A DNA stretch of 64,000 nucleotides from CAZMZW01 sp963802275. Its GTDB lineage: Bacteria; Chloroflexota; Anaerolineae; Anaerolineales; Anaerolineaceae. Within the stretch, counting starts at the first letter, position 1; each line of letters begins with the position of its first letter. Shown here one piece after another: positions 44,242 through 53,288 of the stretch. The DNA lies in the NCBI GenBank assembly GCA_963802275.1, contig CAWDIB010000005.1, positions 62,001 to 126,000 on the forward strand, given 5' to 3'. The notes below the pieces were generated by a model that searched no databases, was not told the origin of the DNA, and saw nothing but the letters and a program-made list of their open reading frames with translations. Both the position numbers and the translations under genes were made by a program.

Positions 44242-45358
44242 ATTCCAGGTTCCAAAAATAAAAGTCCTTGGATTGGGCGGAGCCGGATGCAACACCATCA
44301 ACCATCTTCTGGAAATGGAATTGCCCGGTATTGAATGCATTGCCGCCAATACCGACGCGCAGGTGCTTGAACAATCCAGGGCAGACCGGGTGATTCAGCT
44401 TGGCCCCATTCTGACCAGAGGATTGGGGTCTGGTGGTGATCCAACCATCGGCGAAAAAGCGGCAGAAGAAAGCCTGAAGGAATTAACCGATGCACTTGAA
44501 GGGGCGGATATGATCTTCCTGACCGCGGGAATGGGCGGCGGCACCGGCACCGGAGCTGCGCCGGTTGCGGCTCGTTTGGCATTATCGCTTGGTTCACTGG
44601 TGATTTCCATCGTCACCACCCCATTCGCCTTTGAGAGCGGCAAACGCCAGCGTAATGCCCGTGAAGGAATCGCCCAACTCAGACCGAATTCGGATACGTT
44701 GATCGTTGTTCCAAACGACCGACTACTGCAAATTGCCCCGGTCGACCTGCCCATGGAAACCGCTTTCCGCCTTTCGGATGATGTCCTGCGCCAATCCATC
44801 CAGGGCATTTCCGAACTGGTCACCCAAACTGGATTAGTCAATATTGATTTTGCCCATATTTTGCGGTTGATGCGGCTGGGAGGAGGCTCGTATTTTGCCA
44901 TCGGGCATGGCGAGGGCAAGGATAAGGTGAAACAAGCCATTCAGCAGGCATTAAACCATCCCCTTCTGGATGCCATACCCATCGAACAGGCCAAGGGTTT
45001 GATCGTTAATTTTATTGGGAGCGCCAGCTTGACCATGCATGAGGTGGGTGAAGCCCTGAACGAGTTGTGCGGAAAGTGCCACCCGGATGCTGAGATCATC
45101 CCCGGCATGACCAGCAATCCCCTGATGCAGGACCGGGTCGAATTGATCTTGCTGGTGACCGGTGTTGGTGCAACCGCAGTACAAACACCCATTCAGGCAG
45201 CGGCATCATTGAAAGTGGAATCCAATTCAAGGCAAAAAGATGAAAATGGATCAGTTCCTTCGCCCATCATCCATCCCACATCAAAACCTGAACCTCAGGA
45301 TGAGTTGGAAATTCCGGCTTATCTGCGTAATCATATCAAACTGAAAATTGACAGGTAA
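44228..45358 (+). CDS. ftsZ: cell division GTPase FtsZ, variant T7 loop
   Basis: The 376-residue tubulin-like protein forms the division ring. It has KVLGLGGAGCNTINHLLE, the GTP signature GMGGGTGTGA (102-110), and a C-terminal peptide ELEIPAYLRN that matches the FtsA/ZipA-binding tail. The T7 loop reads NIDFAH (205-210): the first catalytic Asp is kept, but the second, Asp212 in Escherichia coli, is His. This may slow GTP hydrolysis or mark a paralogue. The start at 44228 has AAGGA upstream and overlaps the previous gene. A small protein follows three bases on. No other division genes are near. Confidence 0.9.
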   Translation: MPNSKFQVPKIKVLGLGGAGCNTINHLLEMELPGIECIAANTDAQVLEQSRADRVIQLGPILTRGLGSGGDPTIGEKAAEESLKELTDALEGADMIFLTAGMGGGTGTGAAPVAARLALSLGSLVISIVTTPFAFESGKRQRNAREGIAQLRPNSDTLIVVPNDRLLQIAPVDLPMETAFRLSDDVLRQSIQGISELVTQTGLVNIDFAHILRLMRLGGGSYFAIGHGEGKDKVKQAIQQALNHPLLDAIPIEQAKGLIVNFIGSASLTMHEVGEALNELCGKCHPDAEIIPGMTSNPLMQDRVELILLVTGVGATAVQTPIQAAASLKVESNSRQKDENGSVPSPIIHPTSKPEPQDELEIPAYLRNHIKLKIDR

Positions 45359-45360
45359 AA

Positions 45361-45579
45361 ATGAACAAGCAAGTCATTGAAAAAGTCTGCACCGAAGTAT
45401 ATAAACAATTTCCCCAATATGAGGGCATTCAACCTGAGGTCAAAACCCAACCGAATGACACTCATTTATTGATTTTTCAATCCAGCGGAGAAATAGCAAA
45501 CCAGAAATCCATTCAACTCAGTATCCGTGTGTTGGTGGATGGAAGAGGTGATATCGTAAAAATCACCTCTTCAAGGTAA
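45361..45579 (+). CDS. small hypothetical protein downstream of ftsZ
   Basis: The 72-residue protein has one N-terminal helix (VIEKVCTEVYKQF) and a beta-rich rest (THLLIFQSSGEI, SIQLSIRVLVDGRGDIVKI). It has no signal or membrane segment. It starts two bases after the ftsZ stop and so shares its transcript. Function unknown. Confidence 0.7.
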   Translation: MNKQVIEKVCTEVYKQFPQYEGIQPEVKTQPNDTHLLIFQSSGEIANQKSIQLSIRVLVDGRGDIVKITSSR

Positions 45580-45757
45580 CACTTAATTTCACCTCTTTTA
45601 AATTTAAATATTCAATGTAATAAAATACTTTTGACTGTCTGGATTCCAATAAGATTATTAATATATTTCTAATCAAATTCAGGTATCTTCAATTTGAAAA
45701 GTGTGTTATAGTCATTGTTAAAGCTTTATGTAGATCGGGACGTTCAGCCGGCCAGAT

Positions 45758-45773
45758 CCAGACAAAGGTCTGG
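45758..45773 (+). promoter_or_regulatory. hairpin in the 5' leader of the RRM gene
   Basis: CCAGAC-AAAG-GTCTGG forms a 6-bp hairpin 40 bases before the RRM gene start. Together with a TATAGT at 45707 it suggests a leader of about 90 bases, of the kind used for cold or auto-regulation of RNA-binding proteins; that role is inference. Confidence 0.4.
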
Positions 45774-45812
45774 CAATTCTATTTAATCCGATCAATGTGT
45801 ATAGGAGACACG

Positions 45813-46136
45813 ATGGAAATCAAGTTGTATGTTGGCAATCTGCCATACTCGACCACCGAAGAAGATCTGCGGACAATGTTCGCGCAGGCCGGCGAGGTCA
45901 AATCGGTCGCAGTCATCAAGGACCGCGACTCCGGAACCTCCAAAGGTTTTGGATTTATTGAAATGGGCACTCAGGAAGAAGCCCAGAAAGCCATCAGCAC
46001 CTTTGATGGTTATAGCATGGGTGATCGCCAACTGAAAGTGAACATGGCCCGCCCGCGTGAAGAGCGTGGTGGTTTTGGCAACCGTGGTGGTGGTGGTGGC
46101 TACAATCGGCGCCCTTCCAACCAGCGCAGGTACTAA
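45813..46136 (+). CDS. RRM-type RNA-binding protein
   Basis: The 107-residue protein is a single RNA-recognition motif with RNP2 (KLYVGNL) and RNP1 (SKGFGFIEM), followed by a Gly/Arg-rich tail (GGFGNRGGGGGYNRRP). It is like the cyanobacterial and other bacterial Rbp proteins, which bind RNA and are often cold-induced. The start is the ATG with AGGAG eight bases before it. It stands alone between a leader hairpin and a strong terminator. Confidence 0.93.
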   Translation: MEIKLYVGNLPYSTTEEDLRTMFAQAGEVKSVAVIKDRDSGTSKGFGFIEMGTQEEAQKAISTFDGYSMGDRQLKVNMARPREERGGFGNRGGGGGYNRRPSNQRRY

Positions 46137-46173
46137 AAAACGGCTGACGGTAATCATTAAATAACATGCAATA

Positions 46174-46205
46174 AAACCTCCTGAAAAGGAGGTTTTTATT
46201 TTTGA
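46174..46205 (+). terminator. terminator after the RRM gene
   Basis: AAACCTCCT pairs with AGGAGGTTT around a 4-base loop, followed by TTATTTTT. Confidence 0.9.
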
Positions 46206-46243
46206 AGAGTTGGATTGGGTTAGAATAAGTAAGAAATATACCC

Positions 46244-47224
46244 ATGTCACCATCCAAAATTACAGCCATCGCCCACCCCAATATTGCCTTTATTAAATAT
46301 TGGGGCAATCTTGATGATGCCTTGCGTTTGCCTGCCAATGGCTCCCTTTCCATGAACCTTGCTGGGCTAAGTACCATTACTAGTGTCGAATTTAACCCTG
46401 ATCTCGTTAATGATTCGCTCGTTATTAATGGCAATGAAATTACCGGCGCAGCACTCAACAGGGTTCAGGTATTTTTGGGTCTGGTCCGCGAGCAGGGAAA
46501 GAGAAATCTTCACGCAAAGGTGATCAGCCAAAACAATTTCCCAACCGGGGCAGGCATCGCATCTTCCGCCTCGGCATTTGCTGCCCTGGCCCTGGCTGCC
46601 AGCCGGGCTATCGGTTTTCAAATGGATGAAGCAGACCTGACGCGGTTGGCCAGGCGTGGTTCCGGTTCCGCCTGTCGTTCCATCCCGGCTGGATTTGTTG
46701 AATGGTACGTTGGGGATACGGAAAAAGATTCCTATGCGAAATCCATTGCACCTGCCGATCACTGGGATTTGGTGGATTGCATTGCCTTGATCTCCTCTCA
46801 GCACAAAGCTATTGGTTCCACTGCCGGTCACCACATAGCCGGCACCAGTCCGCTTCAATCCGCAAGAGTCATGGATGCCCCCCGCCGCCTGGATATCTGT
46901 CGCCGGGCAATCCTGGAAAGGGATTTCAATGCTTTTGCGGAAATCGTGGAGTTGGACAGCAATTTAATGCATGCGGTGATGATGACCTCTACTCCCCCGC
47001 TTTTTTATTGGCAGCCGCATTCTTTGGAATTGATGACCCTCGTTCGCGCCTGGCGGCAGGAGGGATTGCCAGCTTGTTATACGCTGGATGCCGGTTCAAA
47101 TGTCCACATCCTTTGCCTTTCCAACGCGGTTGTTGAGCTACAATCCCAGCTAAAACCGCTAAGCTTTATCGAAAAGATCATCCTCGCACGTTCTGGGCCG
47201 GGCGCCAGATTGGTGAATATTTAG
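46244..47224 (+). CDS. mvaD: mevalonate-(di)phosphate decarboxylase
   Basis: The 326-residue GHMP-family enzyme makes isopentenyl (di)phosphate from (di)phosphomevalonate. It has AHPNIAFIKYWGN with the conserved Lys18, the ATP loop NFPTGAGIASSASAFAALAL, the RRGSGSACRSIPAG motif with its Arg, and the Asp in TLDAGSNVHIL. Position 22 is Asn where yeast MDD has Lys in KYWGK. In Roseiflexus (also Chloroflexota) a related enzyme uses monophosphomevalonate, so both substrates are possible. No other mevalonate gene is adjacent; the thiolase at 39.8 kb could feed the pathway. Confidence 0.85.
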   Translation: MSPSKITAIAHPNIAFIKYWGNLDDALRLPANGSLSMNLAGLSTITSVEFNPDLVNDSLVINGNEITGAALNRVQVFLGLVREQGKRNLHAKVISQNNFPTGAGIASSASAFAALALAASRAIGFQMDEADLTRLARRGSGSACRSIPAGFVEWYVGDTEKDSYAKSIAPADHWDLVDCIALISSQHKAIGSTAGHHIAGTSPLQSARVMDAPRRLDICRRAILERDFNAFAEIVELDSNLMHAVMMTSTPPLFYWQPHSLELMTLVRAWRQEGLPACYTLDAGSNVHILCLSNAVVELQSQLKPLSFIEKIILARSGPGARLVNI

Positions 47225-47314
47225 AGATGTTTTTCTGCCATTTCTAATAAAATTCCAACAGTAAAAAGATTTCAAGTAGTTATAATCAATCAACGTCGTT
47301 AAAGATCGGAGTAT

Positions 47315-48397
47315 TTGTTGGCAACCTTCTTATCCATAATTGAATTTATTCTGGCGCTCGGCGCAATTATTCTCCTTCATGAATTGGGTCACTTTATCAT
47401 TGGCAAACTCAATAAGATTGAAATAGAAGAATTTGGCATCGGATTTCCCCCGCGCGCCTTAAAACTCTTTACCTGGCAGGGTACACTTTTTTCACTCAAT
47501 TGGATTCCCCTGGGCGGCTTTTGCCGTTTCAAGGGTGAAGAGGATCCGGCGGCAAAGGGCGGACTATCCGCTGCCAATAAATGGGCGCGCTTCACCACCC
47601 TGCTTGGAGGGTCTGCCATGAACCTGCTGCTGGCAACCGTCCTTTTTGCCGTTGTCATCTCCCAATTTGGCATACCGCAAACCAACATCGTTCAAATCCA
47701 GGCAATCGTACCGAACTCACCGGCAGAAGTGGCGGGCTTTAAGCCCAACGATCAACTCATTTCCGTCAATGGGGAAAAGATCACTTCGGTCGAGCAAATC
47801 ATTTCTTTCACCCAGGCAAACCTGGGAAAGGAAATGACCATCCTGGTAAAAAGAGATATGCTGGAAATTCCCATCCAGGTCATTCCCCGCCTGGACCCGC
47901 CTGCCGGAGAAGGCCCAATGGGCGTCGTCCTGACCAATCCCATCCAACCGGCAAATTTCTTCCAGTCACTTCCTGCTGGCGCACAATCCACAGTGGGCAT
48001 GCTCAGGCAATTGGTCAGTCTGCCGGTCATGTTCCTGCGCGGGGAAGTGGATTCATCGCAAATGCGCCTGGTAAGCCCAAAGGGCATTTACGATATCTAT
48101 TCCCAGGTGCGCACCGAATCCGAACAGGCAACAAATAATGACCGTAAGGTGGTATTTCTAAACCTTCTTACCTTTTTTGGCATCATCTCAGCCGGGCTGG
48201 GTTTTTCCAACCTGCTGCCCATTCCCGCAGTGGACGGCGGAAGGATTTTCTTCTTGCTGCCTGAACTGCTGTTCAACAAACGCATCCCTGCCAGGTTCGA
48301 AAATGCCGTGCATGCCATTGGATTCACCGTGCTGCTCGCGGTCATGATACTGGTCTTCATCCAGGATTTTATCAATCCAATTGTTCTGCCAAAATAG
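47315..48397 (+). CDS. rseP: site-2 metalloprotease, RseP/MmpA type
   Basis: The 360-residue membrane protease of family M50 has the zinc motif LLHELGHFI in the first helix, GLFSLNW-like and PLGGFCRFKGEED after it, one PDZ domain (about 130-190, VPNSPAEVAGFKPNDQLI), and the third ligand motif NLLPIPAVDGGRI near the end. It cuts membrane anchors, for instance of anti-sigma factors. The start is TTG at 47315 with CGGAG before it; no ATG fits. The HEAT-repeat gene starts a few bases after its stop. Confidence 0.92.
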   Translation: MLATFLSIIEFILALGAIILLHELGHFIIGKLNKIEIEEFGIGFPPRALKLFTWQGTLFSLNWIPLGGFCRFKGEEDPAAKGGLSAANKWARFTTLLGGSAMNLLLATVLFAVVISQFGIPQTNIVQIQAIVPNSPAEVAGFKPNDQLISVNGEKITSVEQIISFTQANLGKEMTILVKRDMLEIPIQVIPRLDPPAGEGPMGVVLTNPIQPANFFQSLPAGAQSTVGMLRQLVSLPVMFLRGEVDSSQMRLVSPKGIYDIYSQVRTESEQATNNDRKVVFLNLLTFFGIISAGLGFSNLLPIPAVDGGRIFFLLPELLFNKRIPARFENAVHAIGFTVLLAVMILVFIQDFINPIVLPK

Positions 48398-48401
48398 ATC
48401 A

Positions 48402-49352
48402 ATGGCTAGTGAACAAAATAACCCTGATTTCAATCAAGTATTGACCGCCCTGCTGGATAACAGCCGTCCTTTTCCAGCGCGCTTCCTCCACGCTTTTTCA
48501 GATATTTCTGATGAAGACTTGAACTCGCTCAAGAATTTATGGCCACGGGTGGAAACCGGACGACGAACCACACTATTGGCAGACCTCGAAACCCTGCAGG
48601 AAGCCGATACTCTCCTAAATTTTGACGATTTTTCCCGCTTCGCACTCAGTGATGAAAACGAAGGTGTGCGCGCCAACGCCATCCGCTTGTTGTGGGAAAG
48701 CGAGGATTCCCACCTGGTACCAGTACTGATTCATATGCTGCAGCATGACCCTAGTGATTCGGTCAGGACAGTGGCAGCCACTACCCTGGGAAAATTCGTT
48801 TATCTGGGTGAGCTGGATGAAATACCGCGAAACTTGTTGGCGGAAATTGAAGATATTCTTTTAACGTCTTTAAAGTCCTCCGCTAGTAAGGAGATCCAGC
48901 GCAAAGCACTCGAATCATTAGGGTATTCTGGTCGCGGGGAAGTAAAAGAATTCATCCAAAAAGCATTCGAGGAAAAGGATTCCCGCTGGATTTCCTCCGC
49001 ATTGTTCGCCATGGGCCGTTCGGCCGATCGCTGCTGGGAACAACAAGTCAGTGAGATGATTGACCATCATGATGATGAAATCAGGGCGGAAGCCGTCCGT
49101 GCAGCCGGTGAATTGGAACTGATCAGTTTAAGGAATGACTTGATCCAAAAAGCGACCGATGATGATGAAATTTGGGATGTGCGCATGGCTGCCATCTGGT
49201 CACTTTCACAGCTGGGCGGCGAAGATGCCCGTGAGACACTGGAGGATTTGCTGGAGAAAGTCGAAGATGATGAAGAAGCTGACATTTTGGAAGAAGCGCT
49301 GGACAATCTCTCATTTACAGATGACCAGCACACCTTTGGCATCAATTTGTAG
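48402..49352 (+). CDS. HEAT-repeat protein
   Basis: The 316-residue acidic protein consists largely of helical repeats (LSDENEGVRANAIRLLWE, HDPSDSVRTVAATTLGKF, DHHDDEIRAEAVRAAGEL, DDDEIWDVRMAAIWSLSQ), each with the D-x-VR-x-A signature of HEAT/PBS-type units. Such arrays are protein-binding scaffolds. It probably forms one transcript with the site-2 protease and acylphosphatase genes. The partner is unknown. Confidence 0.87.
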   Translation: MASEQNNPDFNQVLTALLDNSRPFPARFLHAFSDISDEDLNSLKNLWPRVETGRRTTLLADLETLQEADTLLNFDDFSRFALSDENEGVRANAIRLLWESEDSHLVPVLIHMLQHDPSDSVRTVAATTLGKFVYLGELDEIPRNLLAEIEDILLTSLKSSASKEIQRKALESLGYSGRGEVKEFIQKAFEEKDSRWISSALFAMGRSADRCWEQQVSEMIDHHDDEIRAEAVRAAGELELISLRNDLIQKATDDDEIWDVRMAAIWSLSQLGGEDARETLEDLLEKVEDDEEADILEEALDNLSFTDDQHTFGINL

Positions 49353-49397
49353 TCATCTATCCATACGAAACACCAGGAGGATGCATGGGAGAGGAAT

Positions 49398-49682
49398 GTG
49401 TTAAAGCAGCGCCTACACGCATGGGTTGAAGGGTCCGTACAGGGGGTCGGTTTTCGCTTTTTTGTCATCCAGCGTGCTGCAGAATTGGGATTGACCGGAT
49501 GGGTGCGAAACCTGTGGGACGGCCGCGTGGAAGTGGTTGCAGAAGGACCGCGCGCATCATTGCAGAAATTATTAGATCAATTGAAAGAGGGGCCACGCAG
49601 TGCCCGCGTCAGCCATGTGGCGACAGAATGGCTGCCTGCCACCAATGAATTCACCGATTTCAATGTTCGTTTCGGTGGTTAA
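49398..49682 (+). CDS. acyP: acylphosphatase
   Basis: The 94-residue enzyme hydrolyses carboxyl-phosphate bonds such as acetyl phosphate. The N-terminal signature EGSVQGVGFRFFV holds the catalytic Arg, and GLTGWVRNLWDGRVEVVAEG holds the catalytic Asn. The start is GTG at 49398 with GGAGAGG before it, since an ATG two bases upstream is out of frame. Confidence 0.93.
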   Translation: MLKQRLHAWVEGSVQGVGFRFFVIQRAAELGLTGWVRNLWDGRVEVVAEGPRASLQKLLDQLKEGPRSARVSHVATEWLPATNEFTDFNVRFGG

Positions 49683-49731
49683 ATTAATTTTTAAATATTT
49701 TGATACAACTCTTTTATCAATTTCCCTTTTT

Positions 49732-50660
49732 CTATCCCCCAATCGTCACAGTAATTTTTTCTGATTTGAGCAAATCCAGTATCTGCACCAACTGATTCAT
49801 TGCGCTTTCGTCCAGTCGTAAATCCGGCTGCTTTGCCAGCGATAGGATTTCCCCAAATGAGAATATTTGTCCTTTCCCAGTTGATGGAATGGCATTAAAT
49901 TCACCTCCCTGATTCCCAAATCGGTGATCAGGGTGCGAAAATCCTTCAAATTCTCAAAATCCATGTTCATTTCGGGGATCATCGGCAGACGAAGGATGAC
50001 ATGTGCTTGATGCTTGCACAGCCAGGTTAAATTCTCAACGATTTCCTTGTTGGAAACCCCGGTATATTCCAGGTGTTTCATGTGGATTCATGTGCTTGAT
50101 ATCAAAGAGGAAAAGATCGGTATAATGGTATCGACTTTTTCCAATGTGATTCTTGCAACCATTCCGCAGGTTTCAACCGCCGTGTGGATATTTTCCTGAT
50201 GACACTCGCGTTAGCAGCTGCAGGGCAAACTCCGCCTGGGAAAGCGGCTCCCCTCCCGAGAGGGTGATTCCGCCGCCGGAACGGCGGTAAAAGGCAGCAT
50301 CCTTGCGCACCACTTCCATAATTTCTTCCACTGACTTTGTTTCACCAACCACCCTGAGAGCACCCGAAGGGCATTCTTCGACACACTTCATACACAAGGT
50401 ACATTTGACCCGGTCAATTTTATTGTGTTCTCACTGCAATTCAAATCTTCATTTACCGCGTCCTCGGGACACACCTCAATGCAGCGACCGCAATGACGGC
50501 AAAGACTGCGGATGAATTCCAATTCCGGGTGAAAGGATTGTGATTCCGGGTTGCAGCACCACAGGCAGGCCAGCGGACAACCTTTGAAAAATACGACGGT
50601 GCGGATGCCTGGACCGTCGTGAATTGAGTAGCGCTGGATATGGGTGATGATCCCGTTCAA
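49732..50660 (-). pseudogene. glycyl radical enzyme activase, broken by several indels
   Basis: Read across frames, this is a radical SAM activase of about 309 residues. Parts seen: SIHDGPGIRTVVFFKGCPLA with the CxxxCxxC region, two ferredoxin clusters (SLCRHCGRCIEVCPEDAV and CTLCMKCVEECP), GGGITLSGGEPLSQAEF, HTAVETCG, LFLFDIKHM, HLEYTGVSN and a C-terminal VTIGG. The frame changes near 50435, 50205, 50125, 50083 and 49803, each by one base. The ATG overlaps the end of the glycyl radical enzyme by four bases. Either it is a real pseudogene or this region has unusually many sequence errors. Confidence 0.8.
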
Positions 50661-53185
50661 ATGGCTTGCTCCGCCCGGACGATGATGGTTTCCTGCACCT
50701 CGGGACTCAATTCCACAAAGACCGCGCTATATCCGCCTACCCGTACAAACAGATCACGGTATTCATTGGGATTCTTCTGCGCTTCACGCAAGGTGGCGCT
50801 GTCCACTACTGTGTATTGTGCCTCCACACCGCAGGCATCCACGAATTCGCGCACCAAATCGGACCATTTACTCAGTTCGCGGTCGGTCATCACCGCCGTG
50901 GAATTGAAGCGCTGGTTGAAGGTAATGCCATTGGGCACCCTGTATGGGTCAATGGCGCGCGCCATGGAGCGATGGGCTGCAGTCGGGCCTGCCAGCGGCG
51001 CATATACCGAAGGACTGGTTGAATCCGCCAGGGGTTCACCCGAGGTACGCCCATCCGGGGTGGCGCCGGTGTATTTGCCCACCGGGACGTAGTTGGACAT
51101 GCTGATCAACCCGGTGACAAAATGACCGCCATGCGTGGTGGCATGGCTTTCATAGGCATCGTAATACATGCCCAGCGCTGTCCGCACCCAGTTATCCGCA
51201 TATTCATCATCGCAGCCGTACTTTGGTGCGGCAATCGCTTTTCGCCGCAATTCATCATAACCCTCCCAATTGTGTGTTAGTGCGTCCAGTAATTCATTCC
51301 ATGATACGGTTTTGGTCTTAAAGATCAAATAATCCACCGCGGCGAGCATATCGCCGGCATTGGCCGTTCCGATCGCCAGGCAGCCGGTGGCATTGTATTT
51401 GCAGCCGCCTGCATTCATATCCACTCCCGAATGGCGCGGTCCGGGATGCATGAGATTATGGAAGACCAACGGATAATAACGGGTGAAAGTGTAATCGTAC
51501 ACATTGTTGGCAATGACATTCATGCGCACCGCAAATTCAATTTGGATTTTTACTGCCTCCAGAAATTGCTGCATGGTGCTGAAAGTGCGCGGATCGCCCG
51601 TCTCCGGTGCGACCTGCATATTATTGACTGGATTCCGCCCATTATGAAGTGCCAATTCTATTGGCTTGGGCAGGTTGATCCAGCCGGCATTATTGCGGCC
51701 GTTCATATCCGCGCCGCCGAAATTGGGGTCGGTGATGTTTTCCTGGCAGCCGACATCACCGTAATTGCGCGCATCCTTCAATTCCACTCCGCAGCAGCTG
51801 ACAAGCGAAGGGATGATGGCTTCATCATTGATCAGGATGGGCAGTCCTCCCCCCAGACGGATGACCTCCAGGCACTGCCGCAGGAACTTTTGCGGTGTAT
51901 CGCGGTGCAGGCGGACAGCCAGGTTGGGATCATTCAAGTGCACATGCGCATGCGCCTCCAGCAGCATGTAAGAAAGGGGATTGGTGACATCGCGGCCATA
52001 TTCATCAATTCCGCCCAGGTTGACCTTGCCGTTATTGCTGCCGCCCGCGCTGCCAATGCTCAGCTTCAATTTGAAAGTCCTGGTTTCATTCCATTTCAGG
52101 TAGAAACATTCCAATAATTCCTGGGCACGTTCGCGGCTGATGCGCCTGGCTTCCAGGTCAGCCTGCAGGTAAGGCAGCATGTACAGGTCAAACCGGCCGG
52201 CGGAATGCGAATCCCCGCTTTCCGCCATGCAGGTTCCCCCGCGCAGGAAATGGAAGGATTGCAGCGCTTCCCACCAGGTTTCAGCCGGATGGGCAGGCAC
52301 TTTCTCACATAATCGTGCCATTTCCAACAATTCCGCCCGCCGTTCAGAGTTCGTTTCCTTCGCTGCTTTACCACGTGCAAGTTCTGCATTTCGCCGGGCA
52401 TAGGTCAACAAACCTTCACTGGCGATCAACATGGCCTGGTATATATTGCGCCGTTCAAAATCCTCCACGCCACGCGGGTTGGATGAATCAATCTCGGCTA
52501 AAGCTGCTTTTATTTCCTCTTGAATAGCCAGCATCCCTTTGTTCAAAAAAGTGGCGTAATCCTGGATGGTATGTGCCTGCCCGTTGCCAATCAGCGGGGA
52601 ATACAGGGCTGCCTGGCCATATTTAACATAATGCCAGGCCTGCGCATCGTAATACTTTAATTCATTGAAAAAATAAATCTCACGTGCGCGCGTTTTCCAA
52701 TAAGGCCAGATGATTTCTTTGAATGCCTTGCGGTCTTCCTCGAAAAATACGTAGCGGCTGGCTGCCTCGTCAATATAGGAATCCAGATTGGCACCCTGTT
52801 CCCACTCTTCCGGTGAATAAGGCATGAAATACGGCACAAAATCAATGATGTGCGGACCGCTGGATTGGGTTCCCATGAATAGTTGTTCAGGGAGCAATTC
52901 AAGCGGTATCTCTTCGAAAACCTGGCGCATGGCCATTGCCCGGCGAATGGCGGGATGCAGCCCTTCCGTGGCCTGGTAGGAGCGGGTGATGATGAGTGCC
53001 ATCGTACAGGAGAGGCGTCTTTTGCCTTCTTCATAATGATTGAGCATGCCAGCGCGGATGCGCTGAACGCGCACCTCTGCCGGATGGTCAGGAGACAGGA
53101 TCATCTCGCTGAATATTTCTCCCTGCCATGGCGCTTTGCTTTTGACCCACCAGGGAATTTGTTTCACAGAAATTTCTTTTCTCAT
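50657..53185 (-). CDS. glycyl radical enzyme of unknown substrate (PFL-like)
   Basis: The 842-residue enzyme is a member of the pyruvate-formate-lyase superfamily. The N-terminal PFL domain includes the active-site loop NYGDVGCQENITD with Cys480 and Glu482, and the C-terminal loop RVGGYSAVFVEL puts the radical on Gly818. Diol dehydratases and choline lyase have GCVE here, so Gln481 is unusual. Length fits the dehydratase/C-N lyase group more than true PFL. The substrate is unknown. The activase gene overlaps its end. Oxygen-sensitive chemistry of this kind points to anaerobic growth. Confidence 0.88.
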   Translation of the reverse strand: MRKEISVKQIPWWVKSKAPWQGEIFSEMILSPDHPAEVRVQRIRAGMLNHYEEGKRRLSCTMALIITRSYQATEGLHPAIRRAMAMRQVFEEIPLELLPEQLFMGTQSSGPHIIDFVPYFMPYSPEEWEQGANLDSYIDEAASRYVFFEEDRKAFKEIIWPYWKTRAREIYFFNELKYYDAQAWHYVKYGQAALYSPLIGNGQAHTIQDYATFLNKGMLAIQEEIKAALAEIDSSNPRGVEDFERRNIYQAMLIASEGLLTYARRNAELARGKAAKETNSERRAELLEMARLCEKVPAHPAETWWEALQSFHFLRGGTCMAESGDSHSAGRFDLYMLPYLQADLEARRISRERAQELLECFYLKWNETRTFKLKLSIGSAGGSNNGKVNLGGIDEYGRDVTNPLSYMLLEAHAHVHLNDPNLAVRLHRDTPQKFLRQCLEVIRLGGGLPILINDEAIIPSLVSCCGVELKDARNYGDVGCQENITDPNFGGADMNGRNNAGWINLPKPIELALHNGRNPVNNMQVAPETGDPRTFSTMQQFLEAVKIQIEFAVRMNVIANNVYDYTFTRYYPLVFHNLMHPGPRHSGVDMNAGGCKYNATGCLAIGTANAGDMLAAVDYLIFKTKTVSWNELLDALTHNWEGYDELRRKAIAAPKYGCDDEYADNWVRTALGMYYDAYESHATTHGGHFVTGLISMSNYVPVGKYTGATPDGRTSGEPLADSTSPSVYAPLAGPTAAHRSMARAIDPYRVPNGITFNQRFNSTAVMTDRELSKWSDLVREFVDACGVEAQYTVVDSATLREAQKNPNEYRDLFVRVGGYSAVFVELSPEVQETIIVRAEQAI

Positions 53186-53217
53186 TAATAACCTTCGCTA
53201 CGGAAAAACTGAAAGTT

Positions 53218-53225
53218 ATTATAAT
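53218..53225. promoter_or_regulatory. overlapping divergent -10 boxes
   Basis: ATTATAAT contains a TATAAT on each strand, 33 bases before the glycyl radical enzyme ATG and 64 before the oxidoreductase ATG. It could serve both genes. Confidence 0.35.
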
Positions 53226-53288
53226 TTATGCCAAGAGCAGATAGGGATTCAAACCTGCCTGACTCAACATTAGACTTGGAGATATGCC

